Positions 47,678 to 57,411 of a stretch of DNA of 64,000 nucleotides are shown piece by piece (position 1 is the stretch's first letter; every line of letters begins with the position of its first letter). Position numbers and translations under genes: made by a program. The stretch covers positions 1,178,001 to 1,242,000 of the forward strand of contig CP079215.1 of NCBI GenBank assembly GCA_019316985.1, written 5' to 3'. This stretch comes from Paraniabella defluvii (GTDB lineage: Bacteria; Bacteroidota; Bacteroidia; Chitinophagales; Chitinophagaceae). The notes beneath the pieces were generated by a model. It saw nothing but the letters and a program-made list of their open reading frames with translations. It was not told the origin of the DNA and did not search any database.

Positions 47678-48088
47678 ATGAGAAGTAGTATTTTACAAAC
47701 GGCAACACGGTATTTACTACCCATCCTGCTTTTGTTTTCAGTGTTCCTGCTTTTAAGAGGGCACTATTACCCCGGCGGTGGTTTTGTTGGCGGACTGGTA
47801 GCTTCTATAGCATTTGTACTGCATAGTTTTGCCAACGGTACCAATGCTACCATGACGTTATTAGGCAGGAAGCCGCTTTCTTTGATCCCTATGGGATTAG
47901 GTATCGCTGCGCTGAGCGTGCTGGCGCCTGTGCTTTGGGGTTACCCCCATGACAGGCCTTTGGGTGGAAGGAAATTTCCCATAATAGGATCGCTCGGCTC
48001 AGCCTTGTTCTTCGACCTGGGCGTTTACCTGGTGGTAGTGGGTGTTGTGTTAACCATCTTATTTACCATTTCACTAACAGACGATTAA
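47678..48088 (+). CDS. mrpB: Mrp antiporter subunit B
   Basis: An intact 136-residue membrane protein starting one base after the mrpA stop. The MnhB pattern is [19 protein letters not shown] followed by [20 protein letters not shown], and near the end [20 protein letters not shown]. Four membrane helices are expected. It is required for a stable antiporter complex. Confidence 0.93.
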   Translation: MRSSILQTATRYLLPILLLFSVFLLLRGHYYPGGGFVGGLVASIAFVLHSFANGTNATMTLLGRKPLSLIPMGLGIAALSVLAPVLWGYPHDRPLGGRKFPIIGSLGSALFFDLGVYLVVVGVVLTILFTISLTDD

Positions 48089-48089
48089 T

Positions 48090-48445
48090 ATGGAGCTACT
48101 GTTGATACTGGTTTTAGGATTGTTGTATGCGGGCGGCGTATATCTTATTTTACGGCGCAGTTTGGTGAAACTTTTACTCGGTATTATGCTTTTAGGCAGC
48201 GCTACTAATATCCTGATATTTGTTTTGGGGCTATTGTAAAAGGCAAACCGCCCATTATTGATTCGGCACAAGACGTATTGGATAAAGCCTATGCCGACCC
48301 TGTGCCGCAGGCATTAATTCTTACCGCCATTGTAATAAGCTTTGCCCTTACTGCTTTTGCCATTGTACTGCTAAAGCGGGTATATGCGTTAGTAGAAACA
48401 GATGATTTAGATAATCTAAACACACCCGAGGAAGAAGATATATGA
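48090..48445 (+). CDS. mrpC: Mrp antiporter subunit C (frame-broken)
   Basis: About 118 residues: [19 protein letters not shown], then [20 protein letters not shown], and after a break at about 48227 (GGGGCTATT) [20 protein letters not shown] and [20 protein letters not shown]. This is MnhC, related to NuoK, with three membrane helices. Its stop overlaps the mrpD start in the ATGA arrangement, so translation is coupled. Confidence 0.92.
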
Positions 48446-49939
48446 TGGGAAATTTTATTTTAGCCCCGGTTTTCATTCATTTACTCATTGCCATCTTTCA
48501 ACTGATTGCGTGGCGTAAAACAGTTACGCAAAGAATTCTTTCGGTAGGAGGCGCGCTGGCCGCACTGGTTACTGCTATACTCCTTTTTCGTGAAGTTTAC
48601 CTGCACGGCACGTTTACTGTAAATGCCTCTAACTGGAAAGCCCCTTCAGCATTGTTTTTGTAGCCGACCTTTTAGGTGTTACTATGGTGCTGCTCACTTC
48701 CATAGCGGCATTTGCGGTATCTATGTTTTCGGCCACCGGCTTAAGCCGCCAAAGAATGCTTTATGGTTATTTCCCGATTTTCCATTTCTTGGTAATGGGC
48801 CTAAACGGCGCTTTCCTTACCGGCGATATATTCAACCTATATGTATGGTTTGAAGTGATCATTATAGCCTCTTTTGTACTGATGACATTAGGCGGACGAA
48901 AAACGCAGCTCGAAGGAGCATTGAAATACATGTCCATGAACATACTGGCCTCCATGTTTTTTTAACGGGAATTGGTATTTTGTACGGGATGACCGGTTCC
49001 CTGAACATGGCAGACCTGGCTATTAAAATGCATGACGTTCAGAACCGCTCTTTGGTAGGCATTACCTCCGTCTTTTTCATACTGGGCTTTGGTATTAAAT
49101 CTGCGGTCTTTCCGCTCTATTTTTGGCTGCCCTCTTCTTATCACACACCGCCGTCTGCCGTGGCGGCAACATTTGGAGGTCTTTTAACCAAAGTGGGTAT
49201 CTATGCCATTTTACGCGTTAACAGCCTGATCTTTATCCCCGACGATTTTACCAAAAACCTGTTGATGGTTATTGCGGTACTTACCATACTGACCGGAACT
49301 TTTGGTGCGCTCAATAAAATCAATATCCGCAGGCTTTTTCTTACCTGATTGTATGTCATATTGGCTTTATGGTGGGTGGTATTGCTATGTTCAGCAAGCT
49401 GGCGCTGATGGGAACCTTGTTTTACCTGATACACGACATCATGGTAAAAACCAACATGTTTCTGATATCTGGTGTAATCATGCAACTGAGAGGAGTGGTT
49501 ACCATGGAAAAACTGGGCGGGCTCTATAAAGAGTACCCGAAGATATCATTGTTAATTGCTATCGTTTTACTGTCACTGGTAGGAATACCCCCTTTGTCAG
49601 GTTTCTGGCCCAAAGTATACTTATTCAGGAGGCCTTCAATGAGCACCAGTACTTTTTGTGGGCGCGTTGATAGCTGGCAGCCTGGCTACATTATACGTAA
49701 TTGCCAAAATGTGGGCAGAAGTGTTTTGGAAAGAAGTGCCGGCAGATGTTGTAGTTGATAATAAATTTGAGCCCATGCCACTGTCGAGAAAAGCATTGCT
49801 GATTACACCTGTGGCCGTGCTTGGCATTGTATCTGTTTATATAGGATTAAACGCTGAAGTAATTATACAGGTAACAGACAGGATTGCCACAGAATTGCTT
49901 GACACCAGTTCATATATTGAGGCGGTTTTTAAACATTAA
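48442..49939 (+). CDS. mrpD: Mrp antiporter subunit D (frame-broken)
   Basis: About 499 residues, related to NuoM/NuoN. Visible are [40 protein letters not shown] with a conserved lysine and [20 protein letters not shown], then [17 protein letters not shown] and [17 protein letters not shown]. It is a second ion-translocating subunit. Frame breaks lie at about 48650, 48960, 49345 and 49628. It begins by overlapping mrpC and ends 11 bases before mrpE. Confidence 0.93.
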
Positions 49940-49950
49940 AACAGGAGCAT

Positions 49951-50411
49951 ATGATTAAGAATTTCCTGATGAACCTTTTGCTCTCCTTTTTATGGGTAGC
50001 TCTTACGGGCTCGCTATCTTACTCGGGCTTCGTTTTTGGCTTTATACTGGGTTTTTTGGTGCTGTGGATCATGAATAAGAATGAAGAAGATCGCAGGTAC
50101 TTTTACAGGCTACCCCAGATATTCAGCTTCGTCTTTTATTTTTATACCAGATGCTCAAAGCAAATATTCAGGTAGCCTATGATGTAATTACACCTAAATA
50201 CTTTTTCAGGCCGGGTGTGGTACGTTATCCCTTAAGCGCCAGGTCCGATTTTGAGATTAATGTGCTCTCTACACTCATCTCATTAACGCCCGGTACGCTG
50301 ATCTTAGATGTTAGTGAAGACAAAAAAGCATTGTACATACACGCCATGTATCTTAAAAGCCCTGAGGCCTTTGTAAGGCAGCTAAAAGAAGGCATGGAAA
50401 AAGACTATTAG
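49951..50411 (+). CDS. mrpE: Mrp antiporter subunit E (frame-broken)
   Basis: About 153 residues: two helices in MIKNFLMNLLLSFLWVALTG and FGFILGFLVLWIM, then after a break at about 50140 the conserved QMLKANIQVAYDVITPKYFF, ISLTPGTLILDVSEDKKAL and IHAMYLKSPE. This is the MnhE pattern (ANIxVAxxVL...TPGT). It is part of the antiporter membrane complex. Confidence 0.92.
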
Positions 50412-50421
50412 AAATTTTAAG

Positions 50422-50693
50422 ATGACATTAGCCAACTACTTTGATTTCGTCATTCTGCCCATACTTACCTTATCGGTAGTATTGGTTTTTATCCGTCTGT
50501 TCAAAGGTCCTGCAATAGTAGATCGTGTAATAGCACTCGACCTCATTATCACAATAGGCATAGGCATTATTACTGTGTACAGTATCAGGCAAAATCAAAA
50601 ATACTGTTAGACGTTGCCATCATACTGGCACTTATTGCGTTTCTGGGCACCATAGCCTTTTCTTATTACATCGAAAAACAAAAAGATGATTAA
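50422..50693 (+). CDS. mrpF: Mrp antiporter subunit F (frame-broken)
   Basis: About 90 residues with three helices: ILPILTLSVVLVFIRLF, the MnhF hallmark KGPAIVDRVIALDLIITIGI, and after a break at about 50597 LLDVAIILALIAFLGTIAFS. It overlaps mrpG by eight bases. Confidence 0.92.
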
Positions 50694-51114
50694 TATAATT
50701 TTAGCAATACTCAGCACATTAGGCGCACTCGCTATTTTATTTGCTTCTATCGGCATTTTAAGAATGCCCGATTTTTACCTCAGGCTGTCTGTTACTGTAA
50801 AAGCATCGAGCCTGGGTGTAGGCCTTCTATTAATTTGTGCAGCCGTTATGTTTCCCGGCGACGCCTCGGTAACTACCAAAGCCATCGCTATTATTTTCTT
50901 CCTTATCATTACGGCACCCATCGCTGCGCACATGATTGGTCGTACAGCCTACTTTATCGGAACGCCTTTATGGAAAGGCACTATTGTAGATGAGCTGGAT
51001 GGCATGTACAATAAGGAAACCCACGAGCTGCAAAGCGATCCTCACGAGGCCACCGGCAAATCTACCTCGTCGCTTGATGACCAGATAGCCGATACGGAAG
51101 ATGAAACCCGCTAA
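50686..51114 (+). CDS. mrpG: Mrp antiporter subunit G
   Basis: An intact 142-residue protein: MINIILAILSTLGALAILFA, then SIGILRMPDFYLRLSVTVKA and SSLGVGLLLICAAVMF, TTKAIAIIFFLIITAPIAAH. This is the MnhG pattern (GxxRMPDxYxRLH-like). The C-terminal tail is long and acidic (DETR end). With it the operon has all seven subunits that make the Na+(K+)/H+ antiporter used in pH and sodium balance. Confidence 0.93.
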   Translation: MINIILAILSTLGALAILFASIGILRMPDFYLRLSVTVKASSLGVGLLLICAAVMFPGDASVTTKAIAIIFFLIITAPIAAHMIGRTAYFIGTPLWKGTIVDELDGMYNKETHELQSDPHEATGKSTSSLDDQIADTEDETR

Positions 51115-51125
51115 GCCTTAAAAAA

Positions 51126-51148
51126 ATGGTAAGCTATTAGCTTACCAT
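51126..51148. terminator. Bidirectional terminator between mrpG and the DoxX gene
   Basis: ATGGTAAGCT (51126-51135) and AGCTTACCAT (51139-51148) form a perfect 10-bp stem with a three-base loop; six A precede it. It ends both convergent transcripts and overlaps the last codons of the DoxX gene. Confidence 0.85.
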
Positions 51149-51510
51149 GGTTTGATACTTTTTCCAGTTATCACCAATCATCCAGAGATTGACAAGGAAT
51201 AGCGCGCCTGCGATAAGCAGTCCTGAAGGCATAAAAGTTGCGTTATGACAAAGAATACCGATCATTACCGGCAATATCATAATAGCTCCCAAAGCCCGGG
51301 TTTTAGGAAAGAAGATAATAAGTATTCCCGCAACCAATTCAATTAACCCTGTTAAAGGAGTTAACCAGCTAAGCGTCCCAAAGGCCTCAAAAACGGGCTT
51401 CATTTCGGGGTCATGGGCGGCATAGGCATGTAGTGCAGGAATTTGTCGAGGCCTGCGTTAATAAACATCAATGCGAATAGCACGAAAAAGATTGTTTTTA
51501 CAATTTTCAT
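51137..51510 (-). CDS. DoxX-family membrane protein (frame-broken)
   Basis: About 124 residues starting MKIVKTIFFVLFALMFINAG, then LDKFLHYMPM and, after a break at about 51405 (ACCCCG, one C missing), MKPVFEAFGTLSWLTPLTGL, IELVAGILIIFFPKTRALGA and LPVMIGILCHNATF. Four helices with NAGLDKF match the DoxX/DoxD-like group. Function is uncertain; some members act in redox balance. It is the last gene of the leftward operon from 53471. Confidence 0.8.
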
Positions 51511-51559
51511 TTAGTCTGATTTAAAAGTGATTGTTTTTGTTTAGAAAGCTAGAGTAAAG

Positions 51560-52144
51560 CTAAAAAATTTTTGTTTGGTTATCTGCTACATATTTTAAAA
51601 CAGTTTCGCCATTGGCAAATCTCCTGGTTTCGGTTAATTTCAGCTTTCGCTTACAAGCTGTGCCGGGAAACAAGGGTACGCCCCTGCCGAAAATAACCGG
51701 GTTTATAAAGATCCAGTAAATGTCAATAAGGTTGTGATCCATCAGCTGGCCGGCTACACTGGGGCTGCCAAAAATCACTATTGATTTGCCCTGCTGCTGC
51801 TTTACCTGCTGAACAAATTGCGGAAGCTGATCATGAACAAAAAGTATATCCCCAGGCTCCGGCTGCAATGGGCTCCTGGAGGCCACCACTTTTGTGGCAG
51901 AGTTATACCAGTGTGAATATTTCTTTTCGGCCTGTGTAGCACCTGGTTTCCGGCCGGCTTCAGGCCAGAAGGAGTGCAGCAGGGTATGGGTTATCCGCCC
52001 CGATAAAATAGTGTCAGCCTCCCGGCATATATCGGCCACAAAATCCAGGTTATCTTCTCCTGATTCAAAATCGTCCAGCTGACCGTCGCTGTTTGCTACA
52101 TACCCATCTAAAGAAATGTGGGCGATCCATATAATTTTCCTCAT
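51560..52144 (-). CDS. Dihydrofolate reductase-like (RibD C-terminal) protein
   Basis: An intact 194-residue protein with the RibD C-terminal/DHFR fold: MRKIIWIAHISLDGYVANSD, ADTILSGRITHTLLHSFWPE, KVVASRSPL, GKSIVIFGSPSVAGQLMDHN and LIDIYWIFINPVIFGRGVPL, FANGETVLKYV. NADPH-binding enzymes of this type are found widely as small reductases of unknown substrate (YyaP/YwjB group). Its start overlaps the stop of the SRPBCC gene by four bases (ATGA). Confidence 0.9.
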   Translation of the reverse strand: MRKIIWIAHISLDGYVANSDGQLDDFESGEDNLDFVADICREADTILSGRITHTLLHSFWPEAGRKPGATQAEKKYSHWYNSATKVVASRSPLQPEPGDILFVHDQLPQFVQQVKQQQGKSIVIFGSPSVAGQLMDHNLIDIYWIFINPVIFGRGVPLFPGTACKRKLKLTETRRFANGETVLKYVADNQTKIF

Positions 52145-52557
52145 TGCTGCTCAACATAATTTTTAAACCTGTTTAAAACCGACTGGCAAAACTCCTGCTG
52201 CATTGCCGTTCCTGTTCCTACCTCCGGTTCAAAACGCTCTCTTACAATAGTATTATGGTCAATTTGCTGAAACTCTATCAGGGTCTTCCTGTTGTCATCC
52301 AGTGTATAAGCTATCATTTCAAAAGGAATAACCTGCGTATAAGTACCGGTATGATCAAACCCCTCCCGTCCGTCCTTCCGCTCCATTTGAAACCGGAAAC
52401 GGCCACCCGCTACCAGGTTGTTCTCAGCAACAGGGCAATGCCAGTCATTAAATGGAATATTCCATTGCATAATGTGTTCGGGCAAGGTCCAGTACGCCCA
52501 CACTTCAGTTACAGGCTTGCCTATCAAAACCAATGCTATCAAACTTTCGCTGTTCAT
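52141..52557 (-). CDS. SRPBCC (AHSA1-like) protein
   Basis: An intact 138-residue protein: VTEVWAYWTLPEHIMQWNIP, FNDWHCPVAENNLVAGGRFR, DGREGFDHTGTYTQVIPFEM and the C-terminal helix MQQEFCQSVLNRFKNYVEQQ. This is the START-like fold of the activator-of-Hsp90 homologue group, which binds hydrophobic ligands in a deep pocket. Bacterial members often lie in operons with DHFR-like, VOC and DinB proteins as here. The ligand is unknown. Confidence 0.9.
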   Translation of the reverse strand: MNSESLIALVLIGKPVTEVWAYWTLPEHIMQWNIPFNDWHCPVAENNLVAGGRFRFQMERKDGREGFDHTGTYTQVIPFEMIAYTLDDNRKTLIEFQQIDHNTIVRERFEPEVGTGTAMQQEFCQSVLNRFKNYVEQQ

Positions 52558-52560
52558 TAC

Positions 52561-52948
52561 TTACTTCATTGAATGAAGACCAATAGTATTTCCCTCTGTG
52601 TCCTGTACAATAGAACAAAAACCATATTCGCCAATTGCCATTTTAGATTGCGTTACTTTTCCCCGGCTGCCTCAACCCGGCGCTCCTCTACCGCGCAGTC
52701 TTCGCATCCAAAATATACAGTTACATTGCTGCCACCCGCGTTCATACCTTCCATTTTAACCAATGTACCTGAAGTACCAAACCCTTCCATATTGCCGGGA
52801 AAGGAGCGCATCTCCATAGATTGATCGGTAGGATCAGACATCTGATCCAGTTTAAGATCAAGCACCGTTTCATAAAACCGGGCGGCGCGGTTCATATCGT
52901 CTACATAAATTTCAAACCATACTACCGGGTTTCCTTTTTGCTTTCCAT
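52561..52948 (-). CDS. VOC-family (glyoxalase-like) protein (frame-broken)
   Basis: With breaks corrected at about 52930 and 52665, about 130 residues starting MESKKENPVVWFEIYVDDMN. The two beta-alpha-beta modules are seen in FEIYVDDMNRAARFYETVLD and VTQSKMAIGEYGFCSIVQD, the end being TEGNTIGLHSMK. VOC proteins bind a metal and cover glyoxalases, dioxygenases and resistance proteins. A Cys pair (GCEDCAVEE) lies in the middle. The substrate is unknown. It stands between DinB and SRPBCC genes in the leftward operon. Confidence 0.87.
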
Positions 52949-52967
52949 TACTGATTATTTTAAATGA

Positions 52968-53471
52968 TTATTGATTCAATAAATAAGCCTGGATATTTTT
53001 GATCTGGTTCAAATGTCTTTGGGTATGAACCTGTACAAAGCGCAACCACTCGTAGCGGGTAAGGTATCCCATAAAGGGAAATTCCATATCTAAGCATAAC
53101 TGCAACAACTCCTTATTATTTATAGTGTTGGTAAGAAGTGTTTTATTGGCTTTTATTTTTTCAAGCAGCTCTTCTTTTTGATGTGGCGGCAGGTGTGGCG
53201 TAACAGCCGGGGCTGCTTTTGCTTTTTGGCTCATATCGAGAAAAATGCTTTTCAGCGCTTCTTCATTTTCGTTATATGGCCGTTCTGCCTCTTTTACATG
53301 GCTGTCAGGTATACCGCGGCTGCAGATGGCAATATGCTCGGCCACCTGGCCAATCGTCCAGCTATCTTCGAAGGGTACTCTGTCAAAAAGATCCTGGGGT
53401 ATTTCATTAAGAACATCAGTCACTTCATCAAAGACAGTACTGATATCCTGGCTTAACTGTGCTTTTTCCAT
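52968..53471 (-). CDS. DinB-family four-helix protein
   Basis: An intact 167-residue protein starting MEKAQLSQDISTVFDEVTDV. DinB-like features are SWTIGQVAEHIAICSRGIPD (first histidine of the metal triad) and WLRFVQVHTQRHLNQIKNIQ (second and third histidines). The fold is that of mycothiol-dependent maleylpyruvate isomerases, YfiT and bacillithiol transferases; in this group it may act as a thiol transferase or be of unknown function. It is first in the leftward operon, with two palindromes in its upstream region. Confidence 0.88.
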   Translation of the reverse strand: MEKAQLSQDISTVFDEVTDVLNEIPQDLFDRVPFEDSWTIGQVAEHIAICSRGIPDSHVKEAERPYNENEEALKSIFLDMSQKAKAAPAVTPHLPPHQKEELLEKIKANKTLLTNTINNKELLQLCLDMEFPFMGYLTRYEWLRFVQVHTQRHLNQIKNIQAYLLNQ

Positions 53472-53532
53472 AATTGAATAATTTTGCGGGTCAACCGTTA
53501 TTCAAAAATAGTATCGCGTACGGGCATAGGTG

Positions 53533-53548
53533 CTTGCCATTTGGCAAG
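53533..53548. promoter_or_regulatory. Palindromic operator candidate 1
   Basis: CTTGCCA-TT-TGGCAAG is a perfect 7-bp inverted repeat. It lies 62 bases before the DinB start codon and shares its half-sites with the palindrome at 53578-53595. Confidence 0.65.
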
Positions 53549-53577
53549 TAATCCTATGAACACTTGTAAAAAGAAAT

Positions 53578-53595
53578 ACTTGCCATATGACAAGT
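53578..53595. promoter_or_regulatory. Palindromic operator candidate 2
   Basis: ACTTGCCATATGACAAGT is a palindrome with one mismatched pair (ACTTGcCA/TGaCAAGT). Its centre lies about 46 bases from that of candidate 1. A single half-site CACTTGT stands between them at 53561. Confidence 0.65.
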
Positions 53596-53642
53596 AAACG
53601 GGTAAATGGCCACCGGTTTAGCAAAAGAGTGGTACCGGCATA

Positions 53643-54223
53643 TTATCCGGCCGGATAGGTAGCTACTTCTTTCCTGATCCTGCTTAAAGACGTATCAGTA
53701 ACACCCAGGTAGGAAGCGATTTGCTTTAGAGGTACATTTTGTATGATCTGCGGTTTTGCTCTCAGTAATTTCAGATAACGATTGGTTGCTGTTTCCTGTA
53801 CCATATCGAGCGACCGTTGCTTAATCGCAAAAAGCTGGCTGGTAAACCAAAGACGTCCCCAGTCTACATATGCAGGTATCGTACTGAACAATGCCTGGAA
53901 AACACTAAATTCAATCTTCCACATTACACAATCGGTAACAGTTTGTATATTCTCCGGAGAAGGGATACGTTGAAACAAAGATGCGGTAGAGATCACAATC
54001 TCTCCTTCCGTAAAAAATTCGGTGCTGATCTCGTCGTTATTGTAATCGTAAACATAGGCCCTCGCCACCCCGCTTTGAAGTACGTAATATTCATTGGCAA
54101 TTTTTCCTTCTTTTAAAGAAGGGTGCCTTTGGGCACTTCCATCAGCTCGTGGGCATCGGCAATTTGTTGAAAATCGGCAGCTGATAAAAGGGGATGATTG
54201 TATACGGCTTTTAATACTTCCAT
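53643..54223 (-). CDS. Crp/Fnr-family regulator (frame-broken)
   Basis: About 193 residues. Start at ATG 54223 (MEVLKAVYNHPLLSAADF); the longer frame further up is non-coding in this reading. After a break at about 54120 the sensor continues KEGKIANEYYVLQSGVARAY, STEFFTEGEIVISTASLFQ. The winged helix at the end is VPLKQIASYLGVTDTSLSRI with the recognition helix TDTSLSRIRKE. The stop lies 172 bases upstream of the DinB operon on the same strand, with two palindromes in between, so it may control that operon; this is inference from position. Confidence 0.87.
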
Positions 54224-54406
54224 CGGAGTTGTTTAACAAGCCTGTAAGATAGCTATAAAAAGCGATCCATAAAAAGCCTCGGGTATTTTGCAGGAAAATG
54301 ATTAAAGCTGCACTTAACATAAAAGAACTGCCACTGACCTTACTATACAATTCTTGCAGCCACTTTCAATATGCTGATTCTAGTGGTAATAAAATATCTT
54401 TGCCAT

Positions 54407-56410
54407 ATGGAATTATTTGCGGAATCATTAACTCAATACAAAAGACTGTTAACCAAAGAAGTAAGGATAGGAGACCTGCTATTGGGCAATAATCACCCTA
54501 TAAGGGTACAAACCATGACCACCACCGACACAATGGATACGATGGCTACCGTGGAGCAAACGATCCGTTGTATTGAGGCAGGTGCGGAATTAGTACGAAT
54601 TACCGCTCCTTCAAAAAAGAAGCAGAAAACCTGCTCAACATTAAAAATGAATTAAGAAAAAGAGGCTACACTACCCCCTGGTAGCCGATATACATTTTAC
54701 ACCCAATGCCGCGGAAATAGCCGCCCGTATTATCGAAAAGTAAGGGTAAACCCAGGCAATTATGTTGATAAGAAGAAATTTGAACAGATAGAATATACTG
54801 ACGCCGAATATGCAGAAGAAATAGACCGTATCCGCGAACGATTTACCCCGTTGGTAAAGATCTGTAAGGAATATGGCACTGCTATGCGTATAGGCACCAA
54901 TCATGGCAGTTTGAGCGACCGCATTATGAGCCGGTACGGCGATACGCCTATTGGTATGGTAGAAAGCGCTATGGAATTTTTACGTATTGCCAGAAGCGAA
55001 AGTTATCACCAGATCGTATTAAGCATGAAAGCCAGTAACCCGCAGGTGATGGTGCAGGCCTACCGCCTGTTGATCAAGACCATGCAGGACGAGTTTGGCG
55101 AAATATACCCTTTACACCTGGGTGTTACAGAGGCTGGCGACGGAGAAGAAGGCCGTATTAAATCGGCTGTAGGCATTGGCACTTTAATGGAAGATGGCAT
55201 TGGAGATACCATTCGGGTTTCTCTTACCGAAGATCCAGAGCTGGAAATACCGGTTTGCGGGGATATCGTGAAGCGGTATGAAAACAAAGCTGATAAGTTG
55301 ACTGGTTTAGATGCTGACGACGAAAACATCCCCGCACCGGTCAACCGGTCTACCTACAATCCGTTTAATTTTAAAAGACATCAAACAACCGCAGTAAGTA
55401 ATATTGGCGGAGGCCAGGTGCCTGTGGTAATAGCAGATCTTAGTAAGATAGAAACCCTGACACCGGCTTCATTAAAAGGGATTGGCTATACCTACAACGA
55501 AGCAGATGATAAATGGAATATAGCCGATGCAGCGGCTGATTATGTTTACATCAACCAATCAGATATTGGTTTTGCGTTGCCAGGCACATTAAAAGTAATT
55601 ACTCCTTACGAGCATTGGAAAAACGCACCCGACACTACCAAGTACTTCCCTATCTATTGCGCCCAACATTTTGCAGCAATTGAACAAGCCGAAAGTGATA
55701 TCAATTTTGTTATGATCGATTGCCCGCAGGAGGGGCAATACCTGCAGCAGGTTACGCAAAAAGCCAATGTGGTTTTGTGCCTGAGCAGCACGCGGAAAAA
55801 CGCGATGCAAACGGTGCGAGCCACCTGTGTAAAATTGCAGCAGGAGCATATAACCGCTCCCATCGTATTTATAACTGACAGTAGCTGGAGTACTGCCGAT
55901 GAGCACCTCATCCATTACGCTACAGAAACCGGCGCGTTGTTCCTCGACGGGTTTGGCGATGGCATATGCCTGGGCATGTCGCAAAACGCTTATACACAAG
56001 CAGCCGCATTAAATGCTTCAGGGCGAAATTACCTGAACAATCAGTCTCCCGAACAGTTTATCAATAATACGGCGTTCAGTATACTGCAGGCTACCCGTAT
56101 GCGTATTTCGAAAACAGAATATATTTCATGCCCCTCATGCGGTCGTACTTTGTTTGACCTGCAGGAAACAACCACTAAAATACGCTCGGTAACCAATCAT
56201 CTTAAAGGTGTTAAAATAGCTATTATGGGATGCATTGTAAACGGGCCTGGCGAAATGGCCGATGCCGATTTTGGCTACGTAGGAAGCGGACCGGGCAAGA
56301 TAACGCTTTACCGGGGCAAGGAAGTAGTAAAACGAAATGTTAATAGCGAGGTTGCAGTAGATGAACTGATTAATCTCTTAAAAGAAAACGAAGCCTGGGT
56401 AGAGCCTTAA
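54407..56410 (+). CDS. ispG: 4-hydroxy-3-methylbut-2-enyl diphosphate synthase, long form (frame-broken)
   Basis: About 668 residues, the long Bacteroidota/plant-like form with an extra domain between the barrel and the Fe-S domain. The barrel has RVQTMTTTDTMDTMATVEQ, TPLVADIHFTPNAAEIAARI, VKICKEYGTAMRIGTNHGSL and LGVTEAGDGEEGRIKSAVGI. The cluster ligands are SCPSCGRTLFDLQ and IAIMGCIVNGPGEMADAD. IspG makes HMBPP in the MEP isoprenoid pathway. Start at ATG 54407 (MELFAESLTQYKRLLTKEV). Frame breaks are confined to about 54610, 54675 and 54740; the remaining 1.6 kb is unbroken. Confidence 0.95.
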
Positions 56411-56620
56411 ATTCATCATCAGCTCATCACACCCGCATTGTTCAAAGAATGAACAGCAGCACTCATTGGCTGTAAAGGCGCATTCACCGAAAAAAGCATG
56501 ATATGTTTTTTTCGCTAATGATTTTTTTGAAAATTTGCGCATCATATTCATTAACTGTTGATGAACGCTACAGGCTAACAGAAATAAGTAGGCCGTTAAC
56601 CGTTAAAACCTATCCTGTAA

Positions 56621-56660
56621 AGCAGGCTATTCTTCAAAGGATAGCCTGTTTTGCTTTTTA
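56621..56660 (+). terminator. Terminator after ispG
   Basis: CAGGCTAT (56623-56630) and ATAGCCTG (56641-56648) make an 8-bp stem with a 10-base loop, followed by a T-rich tail. The rest of the 314-base gap between ispG and the YhhN gene shows no gene. Confidence 0.75.
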
Positions 56661-56724
56661 TTATTTTAATTCCTGTTCGTATTAAACGGTACTTATCTTT
56701 ATAAAATATATAACCACACCTGCC

Positions 56725-57394
56725 ATGAAGCCTGCTTATATTTTCGGGATAACCGTTATTGTTTACTTCCTGGGGATGGCCCTCGCACAGGATACTATAC
56801 AATTTATCTTTAAACCCCTCTTAGTAAGCTCTTTGCTTTTTTATTTTGTGATAACTACGAAACGGGCTCAATCCGCATTAAAAGGGTGGATAATAGGGGC
56901 ACTGGTGTTTTCCGTTGCCGGCGACACCCTCCTCCTGTTTGCCAATACTAATGAGCTGTTTTTATACTGGGACTTTGCGCCTTTCTGGTAGCCCACCTTT
57001 TTTACATCTGCACCTTCCATCAAATACGCACCACGCATCATATTGCAGGTAAGTGGTATGTGGCTATAATAGTAGCTGTCTACTATTTCCTTATCATCAA
57101 CTTCTTACTGCCCCACCTCGGTGGTTTGAAATATCCGTTATTGTTTACGGCCTGGTGATCAGCTTTATGCTGCTGGTAGCCATGCATCTTTACGACCTGG
57201 AAGACAACCTTACCGCAAGATATTTATTAACAGGAGCGATCTTTTTCGTGATCTCCGACTCGGTTTTAGCGCTCAATAAGTTTTATCAATCTTATACATG
57301 GGGAGGATGGATAATTATGATTACCTATGTGCTGGCCCAATGGCTATTAGTAAAAGGGCTTACCAGGTATATTAATCACATTCCTGCAGTTTAA
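56725..57394 (+). CDS. YhhN-family membrane protein (frame-broken)
   Basis: About 223 residues with seven to eight helices: MKPAYIFGITVIVYFLGMAL, FIFKPLLVSSLLFYFVIT, GWIIGALVFSVAGDTLLLF, and after breaks near 56985 and 57115 AFLVAHLFYICTFHQIR, VIVYGLVISFMLLVAMHLYD and AIFFVISDSVLALNKFYQSY. KPL, GDxxL and SDSxLAxNKF are the YhhN hallmarks. Animal relatives (TMEM86) are lysoplasmalogenases; the bacterial role is not firmly known. Confidence 0.88.
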
Positions 57395-57411
57395 ACCGCA
57401 TCTTTGCCTGC

